Positions 6,713 through 15,200 of a stretch of DNA of 18,659 nt are shown one piece after another. Under the pieces are notes generated by a model. That model saw nothing but the letters and a program-made list of their open reading frames with translations, did not search any database and was not told the DNA's origin. The stretch lies in contig DATASA010000062.1 of NCBI GenBank assembly GCA_036269435.1, positions 1-18,659 on the forward strand, read 5' to 3'. This stretch comes from CADCTB01 sp036269435 (lineage in GTDB: Bacteria; Actinomycetota; Acidimicrobiia; Acidimicrobiales; AC-14). A program made the translations under genes and the position numbers. Numbering within the stretch: position 1 is the first letter of the stretch; every line of letters starts with the position of its first letter.

Positions 6713-8098
6713 GTGGAGCGCTACCTGCTGCCGGACACGCCGGTGGCGTCGCTCGCACAGTGGCGCGACAGAGGCGGCGGGCAGGCGCTGGAGATCGCCC
6801 GCCGGCTGGGTCCCGAGGCCACCATCGAGGAGATCGGCACGGCCGGCCTGCGGGGCCGGGGCGGCGCCGGGTTTCCCACGGCGCGCAAGTGGGCCGGCGT
6901 GCGCTCGTCGCCCGGGACCCACCGCTTCGTGGTCTGCAACGCGGCAGAGGGGGAGCCGGCCAGCTTCAAGGACCGGGCCCTGCTGCGGGCCAACCCGTAC
7001 CAGGTGGTCGAGGGGCTGACCGTGGCCGCCCTCACCATCGGTGCGCGGGAGGCATACGTCGGCATCAAGGCCGGCTTCCGGCGGGAGCTGGAGCGCCTCG
7101 TCGGCGCCATCGAGGAGATGGAGGCGGCCGGCCTGGCGGGCGACGTCCCGATCAACGTCGTGCCCGGCCCGAGCGAGTACCTGTTCGGCGAGGAGAAGGC
7201 CATGCTCGAGGTGATCGAGGGCAAGCCTCCGCTGCCGCGCATCCTGCCGCCCTACGAGCACGGCCTGTTCGCCACCGGCTCGCAGATGGGATGGGAGTCG
7301 GTGCCGCGCGAACCCGGCCACGGGCCCGAGACCGACCTGGCCAACCCCACGCTCGTGAACAACGTGGAGACGCTCGCCAACGTCGCTCACATCCTCGTCC
7401 GAGGGGCGGAGTGGTTCCGCACCATGGGCACGGACGCGTCGCCCGGCCACGCGGTGGCCACGGTGGTGGGCGACGTTGCTCGCGCCGGCGTGGCCGAGAT
7501 CGACCTCGGCATGCCGCTGGGCGACCTGATCGACGAGGTGGGCGGCGGCCCCCGCCCGGGGCGACGGGTCAAGGCGGTGTTCTCCGGGATCTCCAATCCG
7601 GTCGTCACCGCCGAGCTCCTGACGACGCCGCTGACCTACGAGGCCATGGCGGCCATCGGCTCGGGCCTCGGCGCCGTCGGCTTCGCCGTCTACGACGACA
7701 CCGCGTGCATGGTGGAGCTGGCCTTCCAGTACTCGCGGTTCCTCTGGATCGAGTCGTGCGGCCAGTGCCCGCCGTGCAAGCTCGGCACCCAGGAGATCAC
7801 CGCACGGCTCAACGAGATCGAGGCGTGCCGCGGCTCGGACGAGGACGTCGAGGTGATCGGCGCCCGGCTGGCGAATGTCACCGACGGCAACCGGTGCTTC
7901 CTCCCGGTCGAGGAGCAGAACGTCGTGGGCAGCATCCTGCGCGCCTTTCCCGAGGAGTTCGCCGCCCATTTGGAAGGCCACTGCCCGAACCCGCGGAGCG
8001 ACCTGCTGGCGCCGACGCTCGTCGACGTGGCCGACGGCGTCGCCACCTTCGACGAGCACCACCGCCGCAAGCGGCCCGACTGGACCTACGAGGACTGA
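6713..8098 (+). CDS. Stand-alone NuoF-like NADH-binding flavo-iron-sulfur protein (copy B)
   Basis: This 461-residue paralogue of the protein at 1745 has GLRGRGGAGFP (45-55), AAEGEPASFKDR (77-88), GEEKAMLE (159-166), NNVETLANV (216-224) and the cluster ligands Cys349, Cys352, Cys355 (ESCGQCPPC) and Cys395. FMN, NADH and 4Fe-4S sites all look intact. Relative to copy A it has an insertion around 187-210. It ends in the same kind of tail, DEHHRRKRPDWTYE. GTG 6713 starts one base after the aldo/keto reductase stop and has no separate ribosome site, suggesting reinitiation or coupling. The 3' end overlaps the convergent DsbA-family gene by 13 bp. No NuoE or NuoG partner is present. It probably feeds electrons from NADH to an unknown soluble acceptor such as a ferredoxin; that is inference. 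Confidence 0.88.
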   Translation: MERYLLPDTPVASLAQWRDRGGGQALEIARRLGPEATIEEIGTAGLRGRGGAGFPTARKWAGVRSSPGTHRFVVCNAAEGEPASFKDRALLRANPYQVVEGLTVAALTIGAREAYVGIKAGFRRELERLVGAIEEMEAAGLAGDVPINVVPGPSEYLFGEEKAMLEVIEGKPPLPRILPPYEHGLFATGSQMGWESVPREPGHGPETDLANPTLVNNVETLANVAHILVRGAEWFRTMGTDASPGHAVATVVGDVARAGVAEIDLGMPLGDLIDEVGGGPRPGRRVKAVFSGISNPVVTAELLTTPLTYEAMAAIGSGLGAVGFAVYDDTACMVELAFQYSRFLWIESCGQCPPCKLGTQEITARLNEIEACRGSDEDVEVIGARLANVTDGNRCFLPVEEQNVVGSILRAFPEEFAAHLEGHCPNPRSDLLAPTLVDVADGVATFDEHHRRKRPDWTYED

Positions 8099-8742
8099 GC
8101 GGGCCGGGGCGCGGGCGCGTCCCAGCCTTCCTGCAGGACCTGGAGCAGCAGGTCCGGAGGCTGGGCGCCGGAGACACCCAGGCTCCCGGCGACCACGAAA
8201 TACGGGACGCTGGTGATGCCGAGCTCGGCGGCCCGGCGCTCGTCGGCCCGCACGTCCGCCGCGTACGCGTCGCCGCTCAGAACCGCCGCGGTCTCGGCGG
8301 CCTCCAAGCCCGCGTCGGCGGCCAGGCCGGCCAGCACGTCGTGGTCCGCGATGCAGGCGCCGCGCGTGAAGGTGGCGTGGAGCATGCGCTCCTTCAGGTC
8401 GTGCTGGGCGCCGCGTGCCCCGGCCAGGTGCAGCAGCCGGTGGGCGTCGAACGTGTTGGCGGGCCGCGCCTTGTCGAAGCGCAGCACCACGCCGTGCTGT
8501 GCGCCGGCTTCGATCATGGTGTCGATCGTCGCCTCCGCGTCCTGCTCGGTGACGCCGTACTTGGCCGCCAGCCGTTCGACGTACGTCCCTTCGCGGATGG
8601 CCGGCTCGGGGTCGAGCTCGAACGACCGCCAGCGCACGTCGACCTCGTCGCGGTGCGCGAAGCGCGACAGCGCCGCCTCGAACCGCCGCTTTCCGATGTA
8701 GCACCACGGGCAGGCCACATCGGACCAGATGTCGACGTTCAC
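8086..8742 (-). CDS. DsbA-family oxidoreductase, FrnE-like
   Basis: This 218-residue thioredoxin-fold protein has the active site Cys11-Pro-Trp-Cys14 right after the first strand (MNVDIWSDVACPWC). It carries a helical insert typical of FrnE/2-hydroxychromene isomerase relatives (WRSFELDP, FDAHRLLHLAG) and the cis-Pro loop TSVPYFV (Pro180). It ends with the family pattern SGAQPPDLLLQVLQ. No signal peptide is present, so it should be cytoplasmic, as FrnE proteins are, and act as a disulfide/thiol oxidoreductase. The GTG start at 8742 lies 31 bp after the YegP-like gene's stop on the same strand, so the two probably share a transcript. I see no clear ribosome site. Its last 13 bases overlap the end of the NuoF-like gene. 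Confidence 0.9.
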   Translation of the reverse strand: MNVDIWSDVACPWCYIGKRRFEAALSRFAHRDEVDVRWRSFELDPEPAIREGTYVERLAAKYGVTEQDAEATIDTMIEAGAQHGVVLRFDKARPANTFDAHRLLHLAGARGAQHDLKERMLHATFTRGACIADHDVLAGLAADAGLEAAETAAVLSGDAYAADVRADERRAAELGITSVPYFVVAGSLGVSGAQPPDLLLQVLQEGWDAPAPRPAQSS

Positions 8743-8773
8743 GAGCCGTCGGGCTCGGGAAGCGGCGTCAGAT

Positions 8774-9058
8774 CTAGGACGACGCCTTCTTGGCCGCGGC
8801 CTTCTTCTTGGTGGCCGCCTTGGCCTTCTTCGCGGCCGCGGCCGCCTTGCGCACGTCCTCGCCGGCCGCCCACTCCTTGGTGGTCTGGTCCTCGATCGTC
8901 GCGTCCGCAGCCAGGCTCTTGACCGACCGGACGCCGCCCATGGCCGAGGCCTTGCTGTTGTAGGCCTCGCTGGTGGCGACGATCTGACCGTTCGTGGAGA
9001 GCAGCGAGAAGCGGAACTTCCCGGTGCTGCCCTTCTTCACGACGAACTTGCCCGGCAT
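8774..9058 (-). CDS. YegP/DUF1508-family protein with histone-like basic tail
   Basis: This is a 94-residue protein. Residues 1-60 match the DUF1508 (YegP) repeat: MPGKFVVKKGSTGKFRFSLL, NGQIVATSEAYNSKASAMGG and GVRSVKSLA. The function of this family is unknown; a single repeat is present where YegP has two. Residues 69-94 are almost only Lys and Ala (KKAKAATKKKAAAKKASS), like the H1-type tails of some actinobacterial nucleoid proteins, and could bind nucleic acid. ATG 9058 is chosen because AAGGGGGA lies five bases upstream on the minus strand. An in-frame start at 9094 lacks such a site and adds 12 residues outside the family match. The FrnE-like gene follows downstream. Confidence 0.85.
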   Translation of the reverse strand: MPGKFVVKKGSTGKFRFSLLSTNGQIVATSEAYNSKASAMGGVRSVKSLAADATIEDQTTKEWAAGEDVRKAAAAAKKAKAATKKKAAAKKASS

Positions 9059-9125
9059 CAATTCCCCCTTGTCGGAAAGTTGAAAGCGCACCACCGATGT
9101 CCGGACCGCTCACCGGACTCGGCGG

Positions 9126-9131
9126 AGCATA
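9126..9131 (-). promoter_or_regulatory. Candidate -10 box TATGCT for the YegP-like gene
   Basis: The minus strand reads TATGCT about 68 bases before the ATG at 9058, leaving a leader of roughly 60 bases that carries the ribosome site. No convincing -35 hexamer is visible, so this is tentative. Confidence 0.35.
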
Positions 9132-9176
9132 GCTTCTGCCGCCTCTTGCGAAGGGGACCGTCGAGCGCCGCTCACG

Positions 9177-9286
9177 TGACATGGAGCACTGCGTGACACC
9201 AGTTGTGGTGGAGAGGCGGCGGCGCGGCGTCCCCGGTGGGAACTGGTGACACGCAGTGCGACATTGAGCGCTGGGTGTCACCAGTT
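9177..9286. repeat. Cluster of three copies of a palindromic repeat (REP-like)
   Basis: A unit of about 28 bp occurs at 9177-9204 and again directly at 9259-9286 (23 of 28 positions equal). Its inner 19 bases occur inverted at 9241-9259 (18 of 19). Arms AACTGGTGACAC (9241-9252) and GTGTCACCAGTT (9275-9286) are perfect inverted repeats that extend imperfectly to a loop of about eight bases. The cluster starts 22 bp past the 3' end of the FAD oxidoreductase gene (minus strand) and could form a hairpin ending that transcript, although no U-tract follows. It resembles repetitive extragenic palindromes. No transposase is nearby. Confidence 0.7.
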
Positions 9287-9308
9287 CGGTCGGGAGAGGA
9301 GGGGGGCG

Positions 9309-10838
9309 TCACCCGTCGGCGATGCGGGCCCTGGCCGCGGCCCGGCCCGGCGTGCCGGCGATGCCGCCGGTCGGGCCGGTGCCGGCACCGGAGAGGTAGA
9401 GACCCTCGATCGGTGTGCGGTGGCGGCCGAGGCGGCGGGTGGGTCGGAAGGGCCCGAGCTGGTCGAGGGTGAGGTCGAGGTACATGGGATGGGCGCCCGG
9501 CCAGCGCCCGGCCAGCTCCATCTCGTCGGGGAGGTGGGTGGCGATGCCGACGATGCTCGAGCGGAAGCCGGGCGCCCGGTCCTCCACGGTCTCGAGGCAA
9601 CGCTCGACGAACTCGTCCCGCCGGGCCGGCCAGCCGCCCGCCACCCGGGAGGGGGCGGCCGGGCAGGCGAGGTACACGGTGTGGTGGCCACCCGGCGCCA
9701 ACGTGTGGTCGATGGCCGACGTGGTGAAGGCGTAGAGCGGCAGGGGGTCGGGCAGCAGCCGGGCCTCGGCCGCGGACCAGCCGCGCACCAGGTCGTCGAG
9801 GCGATCGACGAAGCTCTGCAGGCCGTTCCAGTCGCCCGGCCGCGTGTTCGGGTAGGGCGGTAGCCGGTCGGTGGCCACATGGACCAGGGCCTGCACGACG
9901 TTGCCCCGGCGGGCCGCGCTGAGGTCGGCGCGGACGTCGCCGCCGAGTGGCGGGTCGACCAGCTGCAGCAACGCCGTCTTCGGATCCATGGCGGTGATGA
10001 CCGCTCGGGCCTCGATGCGCTCGTCCGCCTCGGTCACCACCGCCCGCACCCGCCGGTCGGGCGCGTCGATCCGGGCGACCGGCGCGTTGCAGCGCAGCTC
10101 GCCCCCGAGCGCCTCCAGGCGCCGGACCAGGGCATCGGTGAGGCCCTGGGCGCCGCCGCGGGCGTGCCACTGGCCGAACAGGTGGTACGCCGCCTGCCAC
10201 CACGCGTAGAGCGCGCCACCGGGCGCGCTCGGGCCGACGCCACCGTGGGCGGCGAAGGCGGCGACCGGCCCGCGGACGAGGTCGCCCGGAAGCCGCCGTC
10301 GCAACAACGCGTCGTAGGAGCCGAGGGCGTCGGCCACCGTCGTCGACGGGCTCGGCCGGAGGGCGCTGACCAACGCGGCGAGGCGGGTGGGCACGTCCCG
10401 CAGCGGCATCTCGCCCTGCACCGCCGGAAGGATCGTGCGGATCACCGGTACGGCCCGGGCCATGAACTCGGTGTAGGCCCGGGCCGCATCGCCGCTGTGC
10501 TCGGCGATGGAGTCGACCGTCGCCTCGATGGAGCGGTGGAAGCGCACCCGCCTGCCGTCGGCGAAGACGGCGACGGAGAACGGGTCCATCTCCTGATAGA
10601 CGAGGCCGGCCCCGGCCAGGTCGAGCTGGCGGGGGATCGTCGTCATGTTGATGATGTTGTGGGCGACGGAGTGCATGTCGAACCGGTGACCCGGCACCGT
10701 CTCCTCGGTGCGCGCCCCGCCACCGGGACGGTCGGCCGCCTCGAGCACGAGGACGTCGCGTCCGGCCCGGGCGAGGTAGCACGCGGCCACCAGCCCGTTG
10801 TGGCCCCCGCCGACCACGACCGTGTCCCGGGCCGCCAC
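9309..10838 (-). CDS. FAD-dependent oxidoreductase, CrtO/PYROXD2-like
   Basis: This 509-residue flavoprotein of the phytoene desaturase/carotene ketolase/PYROXD2 superfamily has an N-terminal dinucleotide-binding motif, VVVGGGHNGL (about 7-16). The FAD ribose-binding acid and Gly-rich turn follow (LVLEAADRPGGGART), then the C-terminal FAD signature GLYLSGAGTGPTGGIAGTPG. The middle resembles PYROXD2-type proteins (SVAHNIIN, WYQAAYH-like AWWQAAYHLFGQW, GGAQGLTDAL). No carotenoid genes are nearby, so the substrate is open. GTG 10838 is the start that places the Rossmann motif at the very N-terminus. A CATGCT box ends six bases upstream. Upstream in-frame sequence is low complexity and overlaps the divergent gene. 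The palindromic repeat cluster follows its stop. Confidence 0.87.
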   Translation of the reverse strand: MAARDTVVVGGGHNGLVAACYLARAGRDVLVLEAADRPGGGARTEETVPGHRFDMHSVAHNIINMTTIPRQLDLAGAGLVYQEMDPFSVAVFADGRRVRFHRSIEATVDSIAEHSGDAARAYTEFMARAVPVIRTILPAVQGEMPLRDVPTRLAALVSALRPSPSTTVADALGSYDALLRRRLPGDLVRGPVAAFAAHGGVGPSAPGGALYAWWQAAYHLFGQWHARGGAQGLTDALVRRLEALGGELRCNAPVARIDAPDRRVRAVVTEADERIEARAVITAMDPKTALLQLVDPPLGGDVRADLSAARRGNVVQALVHVATDRLPPYPNTRPGDWNGLQSFVDRLDDLVRGWSAAEARLLPDPLPLYAFTTSAIDHTLAPGGHHTVYLACPAAPSRVAGGWPARRDEFVERCLETVEDRAPGFRSSIVGIATHLPDEMELAGRWPGAHPMYLDLTLDQLGPFRPTRRLGRHRTPIEGLYLSGAGTGPTGGIAGTPGRAAARARIADG

Positions 10839-10844
10839 GAACCC

Positions 10845-10850
10845 AGCATG
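10845..10850 (-). promoter_or_regulatory. Weak candidate leaderless -10 box CATGCT
   Basis: On the minus strand CATGCT is followed by GGGTTC and then GTG at 10838. It differs from TANNNT at the first base, but the spacing equals that of the other leaderless candidates in the window. Confidence 0.3.
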
Positions 10851-10866
10851 GCAGCAGGGGCGGGGG

Positions 10867-10872
10867 TACGTT
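10867..10872 (+). promoter_or_regulatory. Candidate leaderless -10 box TACGTT for the DUF2207 gene
   Basis: TACGTT is followed by CTCGCC and then GTG at 10879, the TANNNT-N6-start pattern. It shares a 40-bp divergent gap with the FAD oxidoreductase promoter. Confidence 0.5.
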
Positions 10873-10878
10873 CTCGCC

Positions 10879-12255
10879 GTGCTGCGGGTCGAGGTCGGCC
10901 TGGCCATCGCCGGTGCGGGCGTGGCCCTGTTCGTGTTGTACGCGGTCGTCCACCGCCGCCTGGCCGCCCACGCCCGCCACGTCCACGCCGGCCCCGCCAC
11001 GTCCGAGCTGCGCACCGAGCCGCCGGCCGTCGTCAACCTCCTCGTCAACGAGCTGACCCTGACGCCCGACGCCGTGGCCGCGACCGTCCTCGACCTCGCC
11101 GCCGGCGGCTACGTCGAGATCGTGGAGGTCGGGCCGCAGACGTCGATGTTGCGCGTGCGTCATCCCCGCGGTGGTGCCACCGGCGCGGACGCTGGTGCGG
11201 GCGGTGCCGAAGCGGCTCTTCCCGATCACCAGCGCCAGCTCCTCGAGCTCGCCCGCGGCGCGGCGGCCGACGGCGACATGACCGTCGCCGAGCTCACCGC
11301 CGCGCTCGGTCCCGGCAGCGTCGAGACGTGGGGCCGCTTCTCCCAGTCCGTGCGGGCCAACGCCGTCGAGCTCGGCCTGGTGCGCCGGGCCGGGGCCGGC
11401 AAGGGCGTGACCGGGCCATGCGTCGCCATGGCCACCGCGGTGTCGATCGGCCTGCTCGTCATCGTCCCGCCCCTGTGGTTGCTCGTGGGGGTCGTCTGGC
11501 CGATCGCGGTGGTCGCCGGGATCGTCGTGCTTGTGTGGGGCTACGGCCAGCTGCCCACGGCGGAGGGGCGTGCCGCCGCCGCTCACTGGCTCGGTGTGCG
11601 GCGGTTCTTGGCCGAGCAGGACAACCTGCACGACCTGCCGCCCGCCGCGGTGGCGGTGTGGGACCGCTACCTCGCGTACGGCGCGGCGATGGGGGAGTCG
11701 CCCGCCGCGGTGCACGGGCTCGGTGGCGACGTCCGCACGAGGATGTCGCTGTCGGACTGGAACCGCTTGTCGCGCCTGGCCCGGGATCCGCAGGCGCGGG
11801 CCGCGCAGATGCGCACCGCGGGCGAGGCCCAGCTGAGCCGGCTCTACGGCGGGGCCGGGGCCGGCGCCCTCGGACCCGACGACGGTGACTTCTGGACGCT
11901 CGTCGAACGCACGGCACGGGGGTGGTCCCCCGCCATGATGGCGCTCGCCTACGACGCGCCGGGGTGGGCGGCCGCGGTCGACCGTCGCCTGGCCGCGCTG
12001 CAGGCCGCGGCACCGGCGGACCTGGCCGCTGCGATCGCCGAGCTGGCGCCCACGGTGAAGCACCTGACCGAAACGGTCACCCGGGACGGCGTGGCCGGCC
12101 TGGAGGGCGCGACCGCCGGGGTCGACCTGACCGGCGAGCCGCTGGCCGAACCCGTGCGCCGGCTCCTGGTCGCCGCCGGCCAGCACTTCGGGTGCCCGCC
12201 GGATCCGGAGTCGCTCGCCCGCCGGCTCGGCGTCGCCGACCCGTACCGGGGCTGA
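10879..12255 (+). CDS. DUF2207-family membrane protein
   Basis: This 458-residue protein is related to predicted membrane proteins of the DUF2207 family. It has an N-terminal membrane segment (about 5-22), then a cytoplasmic winged-helix-like block (PAVVNLLVNELTLTPDAVAATVLDLAAGGYVEI). Two adjacent membrane segments follow (about 178-215), then the family hallmark RFLAEQDNLHDLPPAAVAVWDRYLAYGAAMG. The extracellular beta-sandwich usually found before the membrane part in this family is missing, and an extra C-terminal helical region of about 130 residues is present. The role of the family is not established. GTG 10879 is chosen because it begins just before the first membrane segment and lies six bases after TACGTT; the frame upstream would overlap the divergent FAD oxidoreductase. 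Confidence 0.8.
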   Translation: MLRVEVGLAIAGAGVALFVLYAVVHRRLAAHARHVHAGPATSELRTEPPAVVNLLVNELTLTPDAVAATVLDLAAGGYVEIVEVGPQTSMLRVRHPRGGATGADAGAGGAEAALPDHQRQLLELARGAAADGDMTVAELTAALGPGSVETWGRFSQSVRANAVELGLVRRAGAGKGVTGPCVAMATAVSIGLLVIVPPLWLLVGVVWPIAVVAGIVVLVWGYGQLPTAEGRAAAAHWLGVRRFLAEQDNLHDLPPAAVAVWDRYLAYGAAMGESPAAVHGLGGDVRTRMSLSDWNRLSRLARDPQARAAQMRTAGEAQLSRLYGGAGAGALGPDDGDFWTLVERTARGWSPAMMALAYDAPGWAAAVDRRLAALQAAAPADLAAAIAELAPTVKHLTETVTRDGVAGLEGATAGVDLTGEPLAEPVRRLLVAAGQHFGCPPDPESLARRLGVADPYRG

Positions 12256-12265
12256 GGCCGGCGTC

Positions 12266-15200
12266 TCACGAGTCGGTGGCCAGCCGGGCCGCCGCCTCCA
12301 GCGGCATGGTCCGGCCGGCGGCGAAGGCGGAGCGGAAGCGCTCCTCGCCCAGGCCGGCGCTGGCTCCGGCGACGGCGTCGTTGCGGTCGGCTGCCTCGTG
12401 GGCCGGCAGGGGCGTCCCGATGGCCTGGCGCAGGGCGTCGGCCGCGCCCAGCAGGCGGGCGGCGCGCTCGGGGCGCCCGTCGGCCACGGCCATGGCGCCG
12501 AGGCCCTCCATCCACGTCGCCGTGCTGGCTGTCGGGGGGACCCGGCCGTCGTCGGCGACGGGCGAGGCCTGGCGGTAGAGGGCCTCGGCGCCCGCCGGGT
12601 CGTCGCCGTCGCGAGCGAGGCGAGCCAGGTGCAGCAGGGCCAGCGTGACGCAGTGGCGGTCGTCCAACTCGGTGGCGACGACGAGCGCCTCCTCGAGCAG
12701 AGCGGCGGCGGTGGCGCGGTCGCCGTCGAGGCGGGCCAGCTCGGCCAACGCCGACAGCGACGCGGGCATGCCGGGCCGATCGCCCACCCGCCGGCGCTCG
12801 GCCAGGCCCTCGCTGTGCAGGGCTCGGGCCGCGTCGCGGTCGCCCCGGGCCAGCGCCACCCGGCCGAGGGCGGCTACGGAGTCGGCGACGCCGGACCGGT
12901 CGCCGAGGCGGCGACGCAGGGCCAGCCCCTCGGTGTGCAGATCCGATGCCGTATCCAGGTCGCCGCCGGCGAGGCAGAGGTCGCCCAGGTTGGCCAGGAT
13001 CAAGGCGGTGCCGTGACCGTCGCCCAGGGTACGGCGCACACCGAGCGCTTCTTCGTAGAGGGCGCGAGCGCCGCCCAGGTCGCCGGCGGCGTGGGCGACC
13101 CACCCCAGGTTGGTCAGCGCCGCGGAGAGGACGTGGGGCTGGTCGAGGTCCCGGCCGATGGCCGCGGCCTCGGCGAACTGGGCGCCGGCCTGGCGCAGCT
13201 CGCCCTGGAGGGCGGCCAGGTTGCCCAGCCCGACGAGGGCGGCGGCCACGCCGAGGCGGTCGTCGAGGCGGCGGCGCAGGGCCAGGCTGTGCTCGTAGAG
13301 GCCGCGAGCGGCGCCGTAGTCGCCCTGGTGCTGGGCGAGGACCGCGGCCCAGTTCAGGGCGGTGGCCCGGAGGGCGGGCCACTCGCTGCCGCCGCCGGCG
13401 GTGAGGGCGGCCTCCAGCCAGCTCCGCCCCTCGCGGAGGTGGCCGCGGACCTCCCAGAACCGGCCGAGGGCCGTCGCCAGGCGCAGTGCCGGCTCGGCAT
13501 CACCCCCCGAGGTGCCCCAGGCCAGGGCGACCCGCAGGTCGTCGTGCTCGGCCTCGAGGTGGTCGAGGGCGGTCGCTTGATCGGCCCCCTCGAGGCCGGC
13601 CTCGGCCGCCTGGGCTACGGCGACGGCCCGGGCCAGGTGGCGGGCGCGCACGGCGGCGGCGTCGCCGGACTCGGCGAGGCGCTCCCGGGCGTAGTGGCGC
13701 ATCGTCTCGAGCAGGCGGTACCGGGTCGGGCCGCCACCGGGCGGCCGCTCGGCCAGCACCAGCGACTTGTCGACCAGGCCGGTCAGCAGGTCGAGGACGT
13801 CGGCCGGTTCGATGCCGCCCGGTTCCGAATCCCCGGCGACCTGTTCGGCCGCGTCCAGGCCGAACGCGGACCCGAAGACGGCCAGGCGGTCGAACACGCG
13901 GCGCTCGTCGGGGGACAGGGCGTCGTAGGTCCAGTCGACCATGGCCCGCAGCGTCTGCTGGCGGGGGACGGCGGTGCGGGCGCCGCCCGACAGCAGCCGG
14001 AACCGGTCGTCCAGCCGGCTGGCGATCTCTTCGACCGACAGGGCGCTCGTGCGGGCCGCGGCCAGCTCGATGGCGAGCGGGATGTTGTCGAGCCGCTGGC
14101 ACAGCTGGGCCACGGTGGGGGCGAGGTCGTCGTCGACGACGAAGTCCGGGCGGACGCCCCGGGCCCGCTCGGCGAACAGCGCCATGGCGCCGGCCGGGCT
14201 CAGCGACGGCACCCGCCAGGTGGCCTCGCCGGGGACGCCGAGGGGCTCGCGGCTGGTGGCCAGGACGGTGAGGCGGGGGCACGAGCGCAGCAGCCCCTCG
14301 GCCAGCGCGGCCGACGGGCCGACCAGGTGCTCGCAGTTGTCGAGGACGAGCAGCAGGTGCCGGGACCGCAGGTGGGCGGCGAGGGTGTCGGAGGGGCCCT
14401 GGCCGGCTTCCTCCCGCACCCCCAGGGCGGACAGCACGTGCTGGGGCACGAGGTCGGCGTCGGCCAGGGGCGCCAGCTCGACGAGGAACGCGCCGTCGGC
14501 GTAGCGCGGGGCCAGCTCGGCGGCCGCGGCCAGGGCCAGCCGGGTCTTGCCCACGCCGCCGGTCCCGGTCAGGGTCAGCAGGCGGGACCCGGCCGCCGCC
14601 TTCTCGATCTCGGCCAGCTCGTCGTCACGGCCGACCAGCCGGGTGAGCTGGAAGGGGATGTTCGACCACGCCGGCCCGGCGTCGGCCGTCGGGACCACGT
14701 CCGGCGCGGCGACGGCCGGCGGCGGCTCCTCGCCCAGCAGGGCCAGATAGGCGGCCTCGGTGGGGGGCGACGGGCTGACGCCGAGCTCGTCGGCCAGCAC
14801 GCGTCGGCACCGCTCGTAGGCCCGCAGGGCCTCGCCCCGGTTGCCGGCCCCGGCATGGGCCCGCATGAGGCGCAGGTGGGCCGATTCCCGGAACGGCTCG
14901 ACCGACACCGCCTCCTCCGCGGCCCGCAGGGCGCCGGCCCAGTCGCCCGTGGCCTCGGCCGCGTCGGCCAACGTCTCGAGGGCCTGCAGGTGCAGCTCGC
15001 GCAGCTCGGCCTGCCGCCGCTCGACCCACGGGCCCTCGCTCTCGGGGAGGAAGCCGCGACCGGCGATGGCGGCCGCGTCCTCGGCCAGGGCGCGCGCCTC
15101 GTCGGGGCGCCCGCTTTCCCGGGCCGAATCGGCCCGGGCCAGTTCGGCCGCCGCCGTCTCGAGGTCGACCTCCGTGGCGGCCGGCAGCCGCAGCTGCCAG

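Noticed and set aside
9172..12186. Minus-strand open frame of about 1000 codons crossing 9172-12186
   Set aside because: It runs through the FAD oxidoreductase, the repeat cluster and the DUF2207 gene in non-coding frames and has no recognisable motif.
12750..13400. Regularly spaced similar segments of about 120 bp, which could look like a repeat array
   Set aside because: They are the DNA of consecutive 40-residue TPR units within the regulator, not a CRISPR array or non-coding repeat.
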